From CAZKWG01 sp964615375 (GTDB lineage: Bacteria; Myxococcota_A; UBA796; CAZKWG01), in NCBI GenBank assembly GCA_964615375.1, contig CAZTOW010000004.1, positions 1-64,000 of the forward strand: DNA of 64,000 bases, read 5' to 3'. Below are positions 56,705 to 64,000 of this stretch, piece by piece (the stretch's first letter is position 1; each line of letters opens with the position of its first letter). Below the pieces are notes generated by a model, which saw only the letters and a list, made by a program, of their open reading frames with translations, ran no database searches and was not told where the DNA came from. The position numbers and the translations under genes were made by a program.

Positions 56705-57467
56705 TAGCCACCCCGCCCGCGCCCAGGAAGCCGCTCAGGTGGCACTGGCGGCAGTCGGCGGTGGCCATGGTGCCGCCGTGCAGCGTGGTGTCCTCGTGGC
56801 ACTCCACGCAGCTCTCGCGGGTGGCCTCGAAGCGGTGGGCGCGGTTGGCGTCGGAGCCGTGACAGTCGACGCAGCCGATCACGCCCTTGTCCCAGCTCAT
56901 CTGCTTGAGGTGGAGCTCGGGCGCGTGGCCCTCCTCCTCCTTCTGCGCCTGCTCCTCGCCGCCGCCCTTCGCCGCGCCCGGCTCGCGGGTCTCGCTCTCC
57001 ATGTGGGCGCGGTGCAGGGGGCTGTCGTCCACCTTGACGATGCGGGCGCGGAGCTCCTGGGGCATGGGCCCGGTCAGCGGCTCGCTGTCGGCCTCCTTGG
57101 AGTGACAGCGCGTGCAGACCACCGTGGGCACCTCCGGCCGCGTGATGTCCTCGGGGCCCTGCGGGGTGTCGAAGACGGTGACGTAGAGGTTGCGCGGGTA
57201 GTGGCGGATGGGGACGAGGTGGCAGTCGTGGCAGGTGGTCAGGCCCGCGTGGACGGAGCGCTCGTAGGCCTCGTTGGCGTAGTCGTGGACGTGACAGTCG
57301 GCGCAGAAGGCCGGGTCTCTCCACATGTAGTTGTAGATGTGCTGCTCGGGGACCACGCCCACGGCCGCGCCCAGCAGCAGGCTGCTCGCCGCCGCCACCT
57401 TGGACCTCGGGCTCTGGACGATCTCCGCCCAGCACCCGCTCAGCCACACGCGCAGCCGCCCAGCCAT
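56697..57467 (-). CDS. NapC/NrfH-like membrane-anchored six-haem cytochrome c
   Basis: A 256-aa protein with one N-terminal membrane helix (SKVAAASSLLLGAAVGVV) and six CxxCH sites: CADCH, CHDCH, CTRCH, CVDCH, CVECH and CRQCH. NapC/NrfH/CymA proteins have four and pass electrons from the quinone pool to periplasmic acceptors; this one has two more near the C-terminus and a Lys/Glu-rich insert (EEQAQKEEEGHAPE). It is the last gene of the cytochrome operon and its likely electron entry point. Confidence 0.85.
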   Translation of the reverse strand: MAGRLRVWLSGCWAEIVQSPRSKVAAASSLLLGAAVGVVPEQHIYNYMWRDPAFCADCHVHDYANEAYERSVHAGLTTCHDCHLVPIRHYPRNLYVTVFDTPQGPEDITRPEVPTVVCTRCHSKEADSEPLTGPMPQELRARIVKVDDSPLHRAHMESETREPGAAKGGGEEQAQKEEEGHAPELHLKQMSWDKGVIGCVDCHGSDANRAHRFEATRESCVECHEDTTLHGGTMATADCRQCHLSGFLGAGGVATR

Positions 57468-57468
57468 C

Positions 57469-57582
57469 TCAGAGCCCCGCGTGACGCCAGGCGTCGAAGA
57501 GGAAGTGGAGCGAGGACACGCCCAGCGCGACGCCGAGCAGCCCGAGCAGGAAGAGGCCCACCCCCAGGCGCCAGGAGATCAT
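57469..57582 (-). CDS. 37-aa single-helix membrane peptide
   Basis: ATG 57582 overlaps the stop of the 15-haem cytochrome gene (ATGA), and TGA at 57469 is followed within 4 nt by the ATG of the six-haem gene. The translation is one hydrophobic helix (GVGLFLLGLLGVALGVSSL) with short polar ends (ISWR; FDAWRHAGL). Perfect embedding between two cytochrome genes argues for a real small gene. It may be a subunit or assembly factor of the quinol-oxidising complex. Confidence 0.65.
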   Translation of the reverse strand: MISWRLGVGLFLLGLLGVALGVSSLHFLFDAWRHAGL

Positions 57583-60107
57583 GGCTTGCCCTCCAGGTCG
57601 TCCCAGCGGTCGGGCTGGTGGAAGTAGCGGTAGAGCGGGAGCGCCTCCTCGCCGTGGCAGGCCGCGCAGGCCTCCTTCCAGCCCGGACGCCGCAGGTTGT
57701 CCCCGGGCTCCTTGGCGTCGGGGCCGTGGGTCAGGTGGCAGCTCGAGCAGGTCAGCGCGCCGTTCGTTCCCCGGGGCTGCTCCGTCCCGTCGGCGGCGAA
57801 GAGGGGCAGGTCGCCCAGCGGGGTCCAGCGGCTGCCGTCCGGCGCGAAGACCATGGCCTCGTGCGTGAAGCTGGCCACCTTCGGCGCGCGCTCGCTGCCG
57901 CTGCCCTCGGCGTGGCAGGCCAGGCAGGTGGCGCTGCGCGGGTTGGTGCCGGCGGCGACCTTCGCCACGGGGGCGCTGCTGTGTGGCGGGTGACAGTCCT
58001 GGCAGCTGGCCTCGCCGTGCCCGCCGCGATGATCGGCCTCGGCCTGCTCTTTGTGGCAGCTCTCGCAGCGCGCGGCGTCCTTGGGCCGGGGGTCGTGGGC
58101 GGCGTGGCAGCTCTCGCAGGTGAGCGCCTTGTCCCCGCCGTGCAGCTCACCGTCCACCGGGTGTCCCAGCACGCCCGGGCGCACGCTGGCCTTCGCCACC
58201 GCCCCGCCCGCGCCATGGCAGGAGAGGCAACCCGAAGGATCCGCCTTCGAGGCCACGGACGCGCCGCGGAGCATCTCGTGATCCGTGCTCTGGCCGTGGG
58301 GGTCGTGGCAGCCCAGGCAGGTGATCCCCTCCTCGCCCCGGACGTGGGCGTGATCGCCGCCCAGCTCGCCGGCCTGGGTCGTGTGGCAGCTCGCGCAGAG
58401 GGCGTCCCCGCTCGGGGCCGCGCGCAGGAGCGCCTCCCCTCGCCCACCCACCAGGGTGTGGCAGGTGCGGCAGGTGACGTGGCCGTCCTCGTCCAGCGGC
58501 AGGCCCGAGCGCTCCGGGTGGACCGCGACCCGCCCGTCGGTGAGCCCCATCGGGTGCGTGCTGCCCGCGGTGGCCTGATCCTCGTGGCAGGCGACGCAGA
58601 GCTCACCCTCGGCCTCGCCGCGGGTCAGGTGCTCGCCGGAGGCGCCGTGGACGGCGTGACAGGAGAGGCACTGGCCCTCCGTGAGCGCGTCCACGGAGAT
58701 GTCCCCCTCGCCGCGCTCCTCCATCGCCGCCGCCAGCGCCGCGCCCGTGGGGTGACCGCCCCCGCCCAGGCTGAGCAGGTCCAGCGCGCCCTCGTGCGCG
58801 GACTCGGTGTGGCAGGCCACGCAGAGCTCCGACGAGCTCCGGCCCATGCGCAGGAAGGTGCTGTCCCCTCCCCCGTGCGGGGCGAGCGCCTCGAGAGCGG
58901 CGTCGTCGCCCACCTTCTTCAGCTCGTCCAGGGTGACCGCGCCGTGCGGGCTGTGGCAGGTGCTGCAGACCATCTGCCCCTGGTCATCCAGCGGGAAGTA
59001 ACTGGGGATCTCCATCTCCGGCTTGATGTTGACCGGGTGGGCGTCCAGCTTGCGGTCCCAGACCTCGCGGCTGTCACCCACCACCCCGCTGTGGCACTGC
59101 AGGCAGCGCTGGCCGCCCTCGGGGGGCAGCTCCTCGGCGGGAGACAGCGGGGAGCGCAGCCAGCGGCGCGCCGGGCCCACCATCGCGTCGTCCAGCGAGC
59201 GCTCGTCGAGCTTCAGTCGAATGAGCACCCCGGCTCCTGCGTCCAAGACCAGGAGCTCGCCGTCGGCGCCCCGGGCCATGGCCACCGGGTGCGCCAGGCG
59301 CAGGGGCGCGCCGTCCACCGCCACCACGCCGCGCGCCGCGCCGTCCTCGTCGAAGATCTGCACGGCGCCGAGCTCCGCGTCGGCCACCGCCAGCGCGCCC
59401 TCGCCCAGCGGCTCCACCGCCCTGGGCTGCTTGAGGTAGCCCGCCCAGGCCCCGTAGCGGCCGTGCGCGGAGACCGGCTCCCCCTCGCCTGAAAACGTCT
59501 GGACGCGGCCCAGCAGCGTGTCCACCGCCACCACCCGCCCCTCGGGCGTGCGCGCGAGGTCGGCCAGCAGGGAGAGCGCGTCACCCTCGGCGTCCCGGTC
59601 CACGGTCCGCCGCGGCTCGCCGGTCTTCGCGTCCAGCCAGGAGAGGCGCCCCTGACGGTCGCTCACGACGAGCGTGTCGCCGAGGTCGAGCATCGCGACC
59701 GGGGTGGCCCGAGCGCCCGCGGGCTCGGGCAGGGTGGGCGCCATCAGCGTGGTCTTGATGGTCCCGGCCTCGTCCACCAGCAGGATCCGCCCTGCCGGGT
59801 CGGAGAGCCAGAGGCCCTCGTCCGGCCCCGGGGCGAGGCGCAGAGGGTGGCCCCAGTCCTCCGGGTTTCCCAGGGTGGCGGTGACCGAGCCGCCCTCGCC
59901 GATGCGCAGGGCCCGCCCGCCGTAGCCGTCCAGCACCCAGACGGCGCCGCCCGGGGTGGTGATCACGTCCGAGGGCAGGAGCGCGTCGATGCTCACGCGA
60001 TCGGCGACGGTGGCCGAGATCAGCGGGGGAGCGTCCTGGATGGAGGCGAGCTGCGGCCCCTCGGGGCAGCCGGCCAGCAGCGCGGAGGCGAAGAGGAGGC
60101 GTCTCAT
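57579..60107 (-). CDS. 15-haem lipoprotein cytochrome c with N-terminal NHL-like propeller
   Basis: An 842-aa protein. The signal RRLLFASALLAGC gives a lipidated Cys. Residues ~35-320 form a six-bladed NHL-like propeller (DVITTPGGAVWVLDGYGGRA, GEGALAVADAELGAVQIFDE, HPVAMARGADGELLVLDAG). Fifteen CxxCH sites follow from ~325 on (first CLQCH, last CAACH), many with CHxxHG second-His patterns such as CHSPHG and CHAVHG. Fusion of a propeller to a decahaem-like array is unusual. It is expected to be attached to the outer or inner membrane and to carry electrons through the periplasm or outwards. Confidence 0.87.
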   Translation of the reverse strand: MRRLLFASALLAGCPEGPQLASIQDAPPLISATVADRVSIDALLPSDVITTPGGAVWVLDGYGGRALRIGEGGSVTATLGNPEDWGHPLRLAPGPDEGLWLSDPAGRILLVDEAGTIKTTLMAPTLPEPAGARATPVAMLDLGDTLVVSDRQGRLSWLDAKTGEPRRTVDRDAEGDALSLLADLARTPEGRVVAVDTLLGRVQTFSGEGEPVSAHGRYGAWAGYLKQPRAVEPLGEGALAVADAELGAVQIFDEDGAARGVVAVDGAPLRLAHPVAMARGADGELLVLDAGAGVLIRLKLDERSLDDAMVGPARRWLRSPLSPAEELPPEGGQRCLQCHSGVVGDSREVWDRKLDAHPVNIKPEMEIPSYFPLDDQGQMVCSTCHSPHGAVTLDELKKVGDDAALEALAPHGGGDSTFLRMGRSSSELCVACHTESAHEGALDLLSLGGGGHPTGAALAAAMEERGEGDISVDALTEGQCLSCHAVHGASGEHLTRGEAEGELCVACHEDQATAGSTHPMGLTDGRVAVHPERSGLPLDEDGHVTCRTCHTLVGGRGEALLRAAPSGDALCASCHTTQAGELGGDHAHVRGEEGITCLGCHDPHGQSTDHEMLRGASVASKADPSGCLSCHGAGGAVAKASVRPGVLGHPVDGELHGGDKALTCESCHAAHDPRPKDAARCESCHKEQAEADHRGGHGEASCQDCHPPHSSAPVAKVAAGTNPRSATCLACHAEGSGSERAPKVASFTHEAMVFAPDGSRWTPLGDLPLFAADGTEQPRGTNGALTCSSCHLTHGPDAKEPGDNLRRPGWKEACAACHGEEALPLYRYFHQPDRWDDLEGKP

Positions 60108-61006
60108 GGGCCCTCCCCGTGGCAGCGCTCGCAGAGGCTCCCGTCCGCGGTGGACGCCGCCAGGAGAGCGTGCGCGTCATCGCCGTCCGGCCAGCTCACG
60201 CCCGCGGCGCTGAGGTCCGCCCAGTCCTCCCCCCGCGCCCGCGCCACGATCCCGCTGGCCAGGGCCCCCTTCGCCCCCGCAGCCGGGGGCGCGTGGGTGC
60301 CGTGGACCTCGTGGCAGGTGAAGCAGGCGATCTTCCCCTCGACCAGGGGCATGGTGTCGGGCAGCGAGGCGGCGATCTCCGCCGAGACCTCCTCGCCCAT
60401 GTGCTCGGCCAGCCCGGCGTGCTCGGCCCCGGTGTGGCAGGTGGCGGTGCAGACCTGGCTGGCCTCCACCCGCAGGCGGGAGCGCTCCAGATCGGCGCCC
60501 ACTGGCGGGTGTCCGGTGTGGCAGGCCGAGCAGCTCGCGTCGCGCGGATCGCCCGCCTTCGCCGGCTCGTGCGGGTTGGAGCGCGCGTAGCCCTCGACCT
60601 CGTGGCAGGCGTAGCAGAAGCGGGTCACCGAGGGGTAGGGCCCGCCGCGGTGCCAGGGGGCCTTCAGCTCGGTGAATTCGCCGCCGTGCGCGGGCTCGGC
60701 GTGGCAGGTGGCGCAGGTGACCTGGCCGTTCTCCAGGGGCCAGCCGTGCGGGACCGGCACCTTGTTGGGGGCCATGGAGACCGGGTGCATGTCGGCGGTC
60801 GGGTGGCAGCCGAGGCAGGTCTTGACGATGGGCAGCGCCGGGCCGGGCTCGGTGGCCGAGGCGCCGGGGGCGTGGCAGGCCAGGCAGCCCGCGGGGTCGC
60901 CGTGCGGGCTCTTCTGGGCCTCGGCGGCGTCCCCTCCCCGGCTGAAGCCGAGGGCGAGGGCGAAGCCCAGGAGCGCCGCGAGCCCAGGCAGGTTCACGGG
61001 CCTCAT
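60104..61006 (-). CDS. Eight-haem secreted cytochrome c
   Basis: A 300-aa protein. ATG 61006 overlaps the upstream stop (ATGA). The signal peptide (LPGLAALLGFALALGFSRG) is cleavable. Seven CxxCH sites (CLACH, CLGCH, CATCH, CYACH, CSACH, CFTCH, CERCH) and one CX3CH (CTATCH) are present. It is probably a periplasmic electron shuttle between the six-haem quinol cytochrome and the outer-membrane part. Confidence 0.83.
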   Translation of the reverse strand: MRPVNLPGLAALLGFALALGFSRGGDAAEAQKSPHGDPAGCLACHAPGASATEPGPALPIVKTCLGCHPTADMHPVSMAPNKVPVPHGWPLENGQVTCATCHAEPAHGGEFTELKAPWHRGGPYPSVTRFCYACHEVEGYARSNPHEPAKAGDPRDASCSACHTGHPPVGADLERSRLRVEASQVCTATCHTGAEHAGLAEHMGEEVSAEIAASLPDTMPLVEGKIACFTCHEVHGTHAPPAAGAKGALASGIVARARGEDWADLSAAGVSWPDGDDAHALLAASTADGSLCERCHGEGP

Positions 61007-61290
61007 GGCTGCACCCCGTTGTCCCCGTGACAGGCGGCGCAGGCTTCCACGCCCTCCTCCTCCACCATCGCGTCGATCTCCGCCAGGTCCACGTCGGGCG
61101 TGCAGCCCTGATCGTGCAGGGTGGCCGGGACGTGGCACAGCGAGCAGTCGGCCTCGGCCCAGCCCGTGGGGTGCTCGGCCTCGGTGACGATGAGCCCGCC
61201 GTCGCTCTCCAGCATCGAGCCGCGCGGACAGGGCGCGACCTCGCAGCCGGCGCCGAGGGCGAGGATCAGCAGCGAAGCGGCCCTCACCAT
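61003..61290 (-). CDS. Two-haem lipoprotein cytochrome c
   Basis: A 95-aa protein from ATG 61290 (GTG 61287, overlapping the upstream TGA, is possible). The signal ASLLILALGAGC is lipoprotein-like. Two sites, CSLCH and CAACH, suggest a dihaem. It is a small subunit embedded in the operon between the seven- and eight-haem proteins. Confidence 0.72.
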   Translation of the reverse strand: MVRAASLLILALGAGCEVAPCPRGSMLESDGGLIVTEAEHPTGWAEADCSLCHVPATLHDQGCTPDVDLAEIDAMVEEEGVEACAACHGDNGVQP

Positions 61291-61868
61291 GGCGCGGCCC
61301 CTCCCTCGTGGCAGGAGCTGCAGCTGGTCTGCGTGTGGCAGGTGGAGCAGCTCCGCGGGTCCAGCCGGGCCTCCACCCCGTGGCCGGAGCGGAAGCCGAC
61401 CGGGTGCGGGCTCTCGCTGCCCGCGCCGCGCCGATCGTGGCAGTCCAGGCACTCCGCGGGCCGGTGGCAGGTGGAGCAGGAGCTCCCCGCGGCCCGGCTC
61501 TGGTCGCCGTGGGCGGAGATCCAGTCCAGGTTGTGATCGGGCGGCATCAGGCCCGTCAGGTCGGCGTGGCAGAGCAGGCAGTCGTCCTGCGCGGCCCGCG
61601 GGGCCTTGGAGACCTCGCCCAGGTGGCAGCCGTGGCAGGTGGAGCGCGGCCCCTCGGGGAGCGGCAGGGCGGCCTCCGTGGGCGCCGACGCCTTCGCCCC
61701 CACCGGGTGGCAGTCGATGCAGCTCAGACCTGCCTTGTCGAAGGTCCGGGCGTGCTCGGCGTGATCGAAGGGCAGCGGCGAGCGCAGGTGGACAACGTCC
61801 CCCGCCCAGGCCACGGTCGCGGCCAGCAGCAGCCCGAGGCCGCCCACGCTCAGCGCGCGCACGCTCAT
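61284..61868 (-). CDS. Seven-haem periplasmic cytochrome c (c7/class III-like)
   Basis: A 194-aa protein with the signal peptide GLGLLLAATVAWAG. Seven CxxCH sites: CIDCH, CHGCH, CLLCH, CSTCH, CLDCH, CSTCH and CSSCH, with FDHAEHARTFDKAGLSCIDC typical of c7/class III repeats (FxHxxH before the first site). It is a likely periplasmic carrier. ATGA overlap with the porin gene. Confidence 0.85.
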   Translation of the reverse strand: MSVRALSVGGLGLLLAATVAWAGDVVHLRSPLPFDHAEHARTFDKAGLSCIDCHPVGAKASAPTEAALPLPEGPRSTCHGCHLGEVSKAPRAAQDDCLLCHADLTGLMPPDHNLDWISAHGDQSRAAGSSCSTCHRPAECLDCHDRRGAGSESPHPVGFRSGHGVEARLDPRSCSTCHTQTSCSSCHEGGAAPW

Positions 61869-63079
61869 GGAGACGCTCCCAAGGTGCCCTCCAGCGAGAG
61901 CGTGGCCCGCGCCCAGGGCGCGAGCAGGCGACCCATCCCCGCCGCGCCGTCCAGGGCCAGCGCGAGCCCGCCCTGATCCGAGCTCGTCAGCGGGGTGGCC
62001 AGCCGGCCCCGCCCCTCGACCACGGGCTGCGCCGCGCCGTCCAGGGGCTGGAACCAGAAGGATCCGGCCTCGGCCCGCGCGCTCAGGTGCTCTCGCTCCA
62101 GCTCGCCGGAGAGGCCGCCGCCGCTGATCCAGGAGCCGTCTACCGCCGCCCCCGAGCCGAAGACGCCCACGCCGAGGCCCTCCCCGCGCCAGGAGAGCCC
62201 GCCGCGGCCCAGCGCGCCCAGCCCGGTCTCGTCCTGATGGGCCACGGGCCCGCCGCTCAGCGAGAGCTCGAGGCCGCCCAGGCTCACCCGCGCGGCGAGG
62301 GAGGCCACCGCGTAGCCGTCCCCGCCGAGCCAGTCCATGGGCGTGCGCAGCGCAGAGATCTCGGCGTCTGGGCTGAGATCCTCCCAGCGCAGCTCCGGCG
62401 AGAGCGCGAGGTGCCGGCCCAGGAAGGCCGTGGCCCGCACCCCCGCCCGGCTGCCCGGATCGGCGCCCAGGCGCAGCTCCCCGTCCAGGGAGGCGCTGCC
62501 CCCGCGGGGGCGCCGGTAGCTGGCCCCCGCCGCCAGGCTGTGGCTGAGGCCCGCCTGGCTCAGGCGCTCCATCCAGCCCAGGTCGAAGGCCACGGATCGC
62601 GAGGCCTCGCCCCCTCCGACCGGCGGGCGCAGGCGCAGCCCGACGCCCCCCACCCAGGTCTGGAGCGCGTCCTCACCGGGCTCGGGGCTCCACAGCCGGC
62701 CGACGAAGGCCGAGGGCTCCAGGAAGGGGGAGCTCCGCAGATCGACCGAGACCCCGTCGATGGGCAGCCAGCCGCGCAGATCGAGGCGGCTCTGCCGGCC
62801 GACGCGCAGCGAGCCCCACTCCGCCCGGTGGACCAGGAGGAGCTGCTGCAGGTCGAAGGCCGGGGAGGCGTCGTAGCCCGGGGGCGCGCGGAAGGAGAGA
62901 TCGGCGCTGAAGCTGCCCCCCTCGTCGAGCCCGGCGTAGAGGCCGAGGTGCTGGGCGGCGCGGAGCCCCACGTCCCCGCGCAGGAAGGGCACGGCCTCCA
63001 CCGCGCTCAGCGACCAGGTCGTGAGCTCGCCCGCGTCCGAGGCCAGCGCGGCGGCGGTGAGCGCGAGGGCGGCGATCAC
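61865..63079 (-). CDS. Outer-membrane beta-barrel protein (porin-cytochrome conduit type)
   Basis: The frame starts at GTG 63079 (GTGA overlap), giving 404 aa. The signal VIAALALTAAALAS is followed by alternating amphipathic strands (SFSADLSFRAPPGY, WGSLRVGRQSRLDLRG, LSLGGLELSLSGGPVAH, WARATLSLEGTLGASP) typical of a beta-barrel ending near the C-terminus. No haem site is present. Flanked on both sides by cytochrome genes, it could serve as the sheath of a trans-outer-membrane cytochrome, like MtrB/PioB or Geobacter Omb proteins, although it is shorter than MtrB. Confidence 0.7.
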   Translation of the reverse strand: MIAALALTAAALASDAGELTTWSLSAVEAVPFLRGDVGLRAAQHLGLYAGLDEGGSFSADLSFRAPPGYDASPAFDLQQLLLVHRAEWGSLRVGRQSRLDLRGWLPIDGVSVDLRSSPFLEPSAFVGRLWSPEPGEDALQTWVGGVGLRLRPPVGGGEASRSVAFDLGWMERLSQAGLSHSLAAGASYRRPRGGSASLDGELRLGADPGSRAGVRATAFLGRHLALSPELRWEDLSPDAEISALRTPMDWLGGDGYAVASLAARVSLGGLELSLSGGPVAHQDETGLGALGRGGLSWRGEGLGVGVFGSGAAVDGSWISGGGLSGELEREHLSARAEAGSFWFQPLDGAAQPVVEGRGRLATPLTSSDQGGLALALDGAAGMGRLLAPWARATLSLEGTLGASP

Positions 63080-63882
63080 TCGGCCTCCGCGTGGCAGCTC
63101 GCGCCGCAGGAGACCGGCATCACGCCCCCAGGCAGGCTGCCGGCGGCGTGGCAGGAGGTGCAGGCCCCCTCGCCCCGCGCCTGGACCACGGCGATGTGGC
63201 CGTCCGGCCAGCCGTCGGGGTGCGGGAAGAGGTCGTGGCAGGTGGCGCAGGCCTGACGCGGAGCCGCGCCCACGGGGCTGGCCGGGTGGCAGGTCTCGGC
63301 GCAGGTGGCGCCCCCGATCACCGCCGCGCCGTGCCCGGTCGCCTCGCCCCAGCCGTCGGGGTGCGGGTAGAGCGCGTGGCACGTGGAGCAGGCGGCCGGA
63401 TCAGCGCTGTCGCCCTCATGACAGGAGCCGCAGGCGTGGTATCCGCCGCGCGCGATCACGGCCTCACCGTGGCCCGGGGCCAGCTCCCAGCCGCCCGGGT
63501 GGGGGTAGGAGCTGTGGCATTTTACACACTGACCGCGGGTCAGCTCGGCGGGAGAGCGGTCGCCCGCCGCCCCGTGGCAGTCGGTGCACGCGCTGGCGTC
63601 GGTCGTCCAGTCGGCCCCGTGCGCGCCCGAGGTGCCGTATCCGGCCGCGTGCGGGAAGGCGGCGTGGCAGCTCTGGCAGGCGGGAGCGGTGGGGGTCTGG
63701 CCCTGGACCTGCTCACCCTCGACCAACCCGTGGCAGCTCTGGCAGGCGGCGTCGGCGGCTACGGCGTCGGTCCCGTGCGCCTCGGCGTAGCCCTCCGGGT
63801 GGGGGAAGGCGCCGCCCGAGCTCCGGTCGATGGCCGGCACGGCGCAGCCCGCCAGCAGCAGCGCGAGGATCGTGGCCTTCAC
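63076..63882 (-). CDS. Ten-haem lipoprotein cytochrome c with YPHPxGW repeats
   Basis: A 268-aa protein; GTG start at 63882 in GTGA overlap. The signal ATILALLLAGC gives a lipidated Cys. Eight CxxCH sites and two CX3CH sites (CAETCH, CGASCH) are present. Three or four internal repeats read YPHPxGW...GHG...C.SCH (SSYPHPGGWELAPGHG, ALYPHPDGWGEATGHG, LFPHPDGWPDGHI), indicating duplication of a ~40-residue haem module. It is the likely outer-membrane cytochrome partner of the porin. Confidence 0.84.
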   Translation of the reverse strand: MKATILALLLAGCAVPAIDRSSGGAFPHPEGYAEAHGTDAVAADAACQSCHGLVEGEQVQGQTPTAPACQSCHAAFPHAAGYGTSGAHGADWTTDASACTDCHGAAGDRSPAELTRGQCVKCHSSYPHPGGWELAPGHGEAVIARGGYHACGSCHEGDSADPAACSTCHALYPHPDGWGEATGHGAAVIGGATCAETCHPASPVGAAPRQACATCHDLFPHPDGWPDGHIAVVQARGEGACTSCHAAGSLPGGVMPVSCGASCHAEAE

Positions 63883-64000
63883 TCGAGCCCCCAGACGATC
63901 TCGTAGAGAGACTGGAAGTCCTCGTAGGTGACGCGCTTCGTGGGGCTGCCCACCGGGCAGGGGCAGTTGGAGCCGGCGTCCTCCTCCTCGGCGTCGGCCT
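63879..64000 (-). CDS. 3' end of a gene at the right edge
   Basis: Only the last ~40 codons are visible, ending with a TGA at 63879 that overlaps the next start. The sequence has an acidic stretch, a CPCPVG motif and a helix KRVTYEDFQSLYEIVWGLE. It is the most upstream visible gene of the cytochrome operon. Family unknown. Confidence 0.6.
   Translation of the reverse strand, partial: ADAEEEDAGSNCPCPVGSPTKRVTYEDFQSLYEIVWGLE

Noticed and set aside
57337..57627. Plus-strand ORFs opposite the cytochrome genes
   Set aside because: Antisense shadows; the minus strand carries CxxCH arrays and coupled starts.

Overview
The window is about 70% G+C and almost fully coding. Two proteins end in a MYXO-CTERM-like sorting tail (Cys-rich patch, hydrophobic helix, Arg cluster). 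There are many secreted Asp-rich MopE-type repeat proteins and FG-GAP lipoproteins, a eukaryote-like Ser/Thr kinase fused to an ATPase and TPRs, and large multihaem cytochromes. Together these point to a Myxococcota (deltaproteobacterial-type) chromosome. No rRNA, tRNA, CRISPR array, insertion sequence or replication origin was found.

Region 1 (left edge to 19,835, minus strand) is one tightly coupled operon for a phage-tail-like contractile injection system. In transcription order it encodes a gp5/VgrG-type spike, a 99-aa unknown, the sheath, a tube protein, a tail-assembly chaperone, a 53-aa DUF6760-like protein, a second sheath-like protein, a second tube protein, a CIS_tube-type protein, a gpD/gp27-like hub, a gp25-like wedge protein, a J-like (gp6) baseplate protein and a tail-protein-I-like (gp7) protein. 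It continues without a break into a 297-aa unknown, four large predicted membrane proteins (542, 886, 477 and 502 aa), a 40-aa protein and an ORF running off the left edge. No capsid, portal or terminase gene is seen, so it is not a plain prophage. Membrane proteins inside a CIS operon suggest an envelope-anchored machine. The AAA+ ATPase, tape measure, tail terminator and fibre genes of typical extracellular systems are not in the window.

Region 2 (20.3-32.4 kb) is a cell-surface island. It holds a MYXO-CTERM protein with MopE motifs, a lipoprotein with 16 MopE repeats and a fibrinogen-like C-terminus, and two FG-GAP/VCBS beta-propeller lipoproteins. The spaces between them carry long inverted-repeat elements.

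Region 3 (32.8-56.7 kb) is mixed. It encodes a kinase-ATPase-TPR regulator, a YkuD-like SxGC protein, a GDSL-type lipoprotein, a sulfatase-like lipoprotein, a zinc-ribbon methyltransferase, 2-oxoglutarate:ferredoxin oxidoreductase (korA, korB), a HAD phosphatase, an Asp-box MYXO-CTERM protein, an arylsulfotransferase-like lipoprotein, a deacetylase-like lipoprotein, a HisC-like protein lacking the PLP lysine, a DUF1801 protein, a CotH-like lipoprotein and a TerB-FHA protein. A recurrent palindromic motif, CTAG-N5-CTAG, often sits exactly where convergent genes end.

Region 4 (56.7 kb to the right edge, minus strand) is an overlapping operon of six multihaem c-type cytochromes (48 predicted haem sites), a beta-barrel outer-membrane protein, a 37-aa membrane peptide and a partial gene at the edge. 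A NapC/NrfH-like quinol-facing cytochrome, periplasmic cytochromes, a porin and lipoprotein cytochromes together resemble a porin-cytochrome conduit that moves electrons across the envelope.
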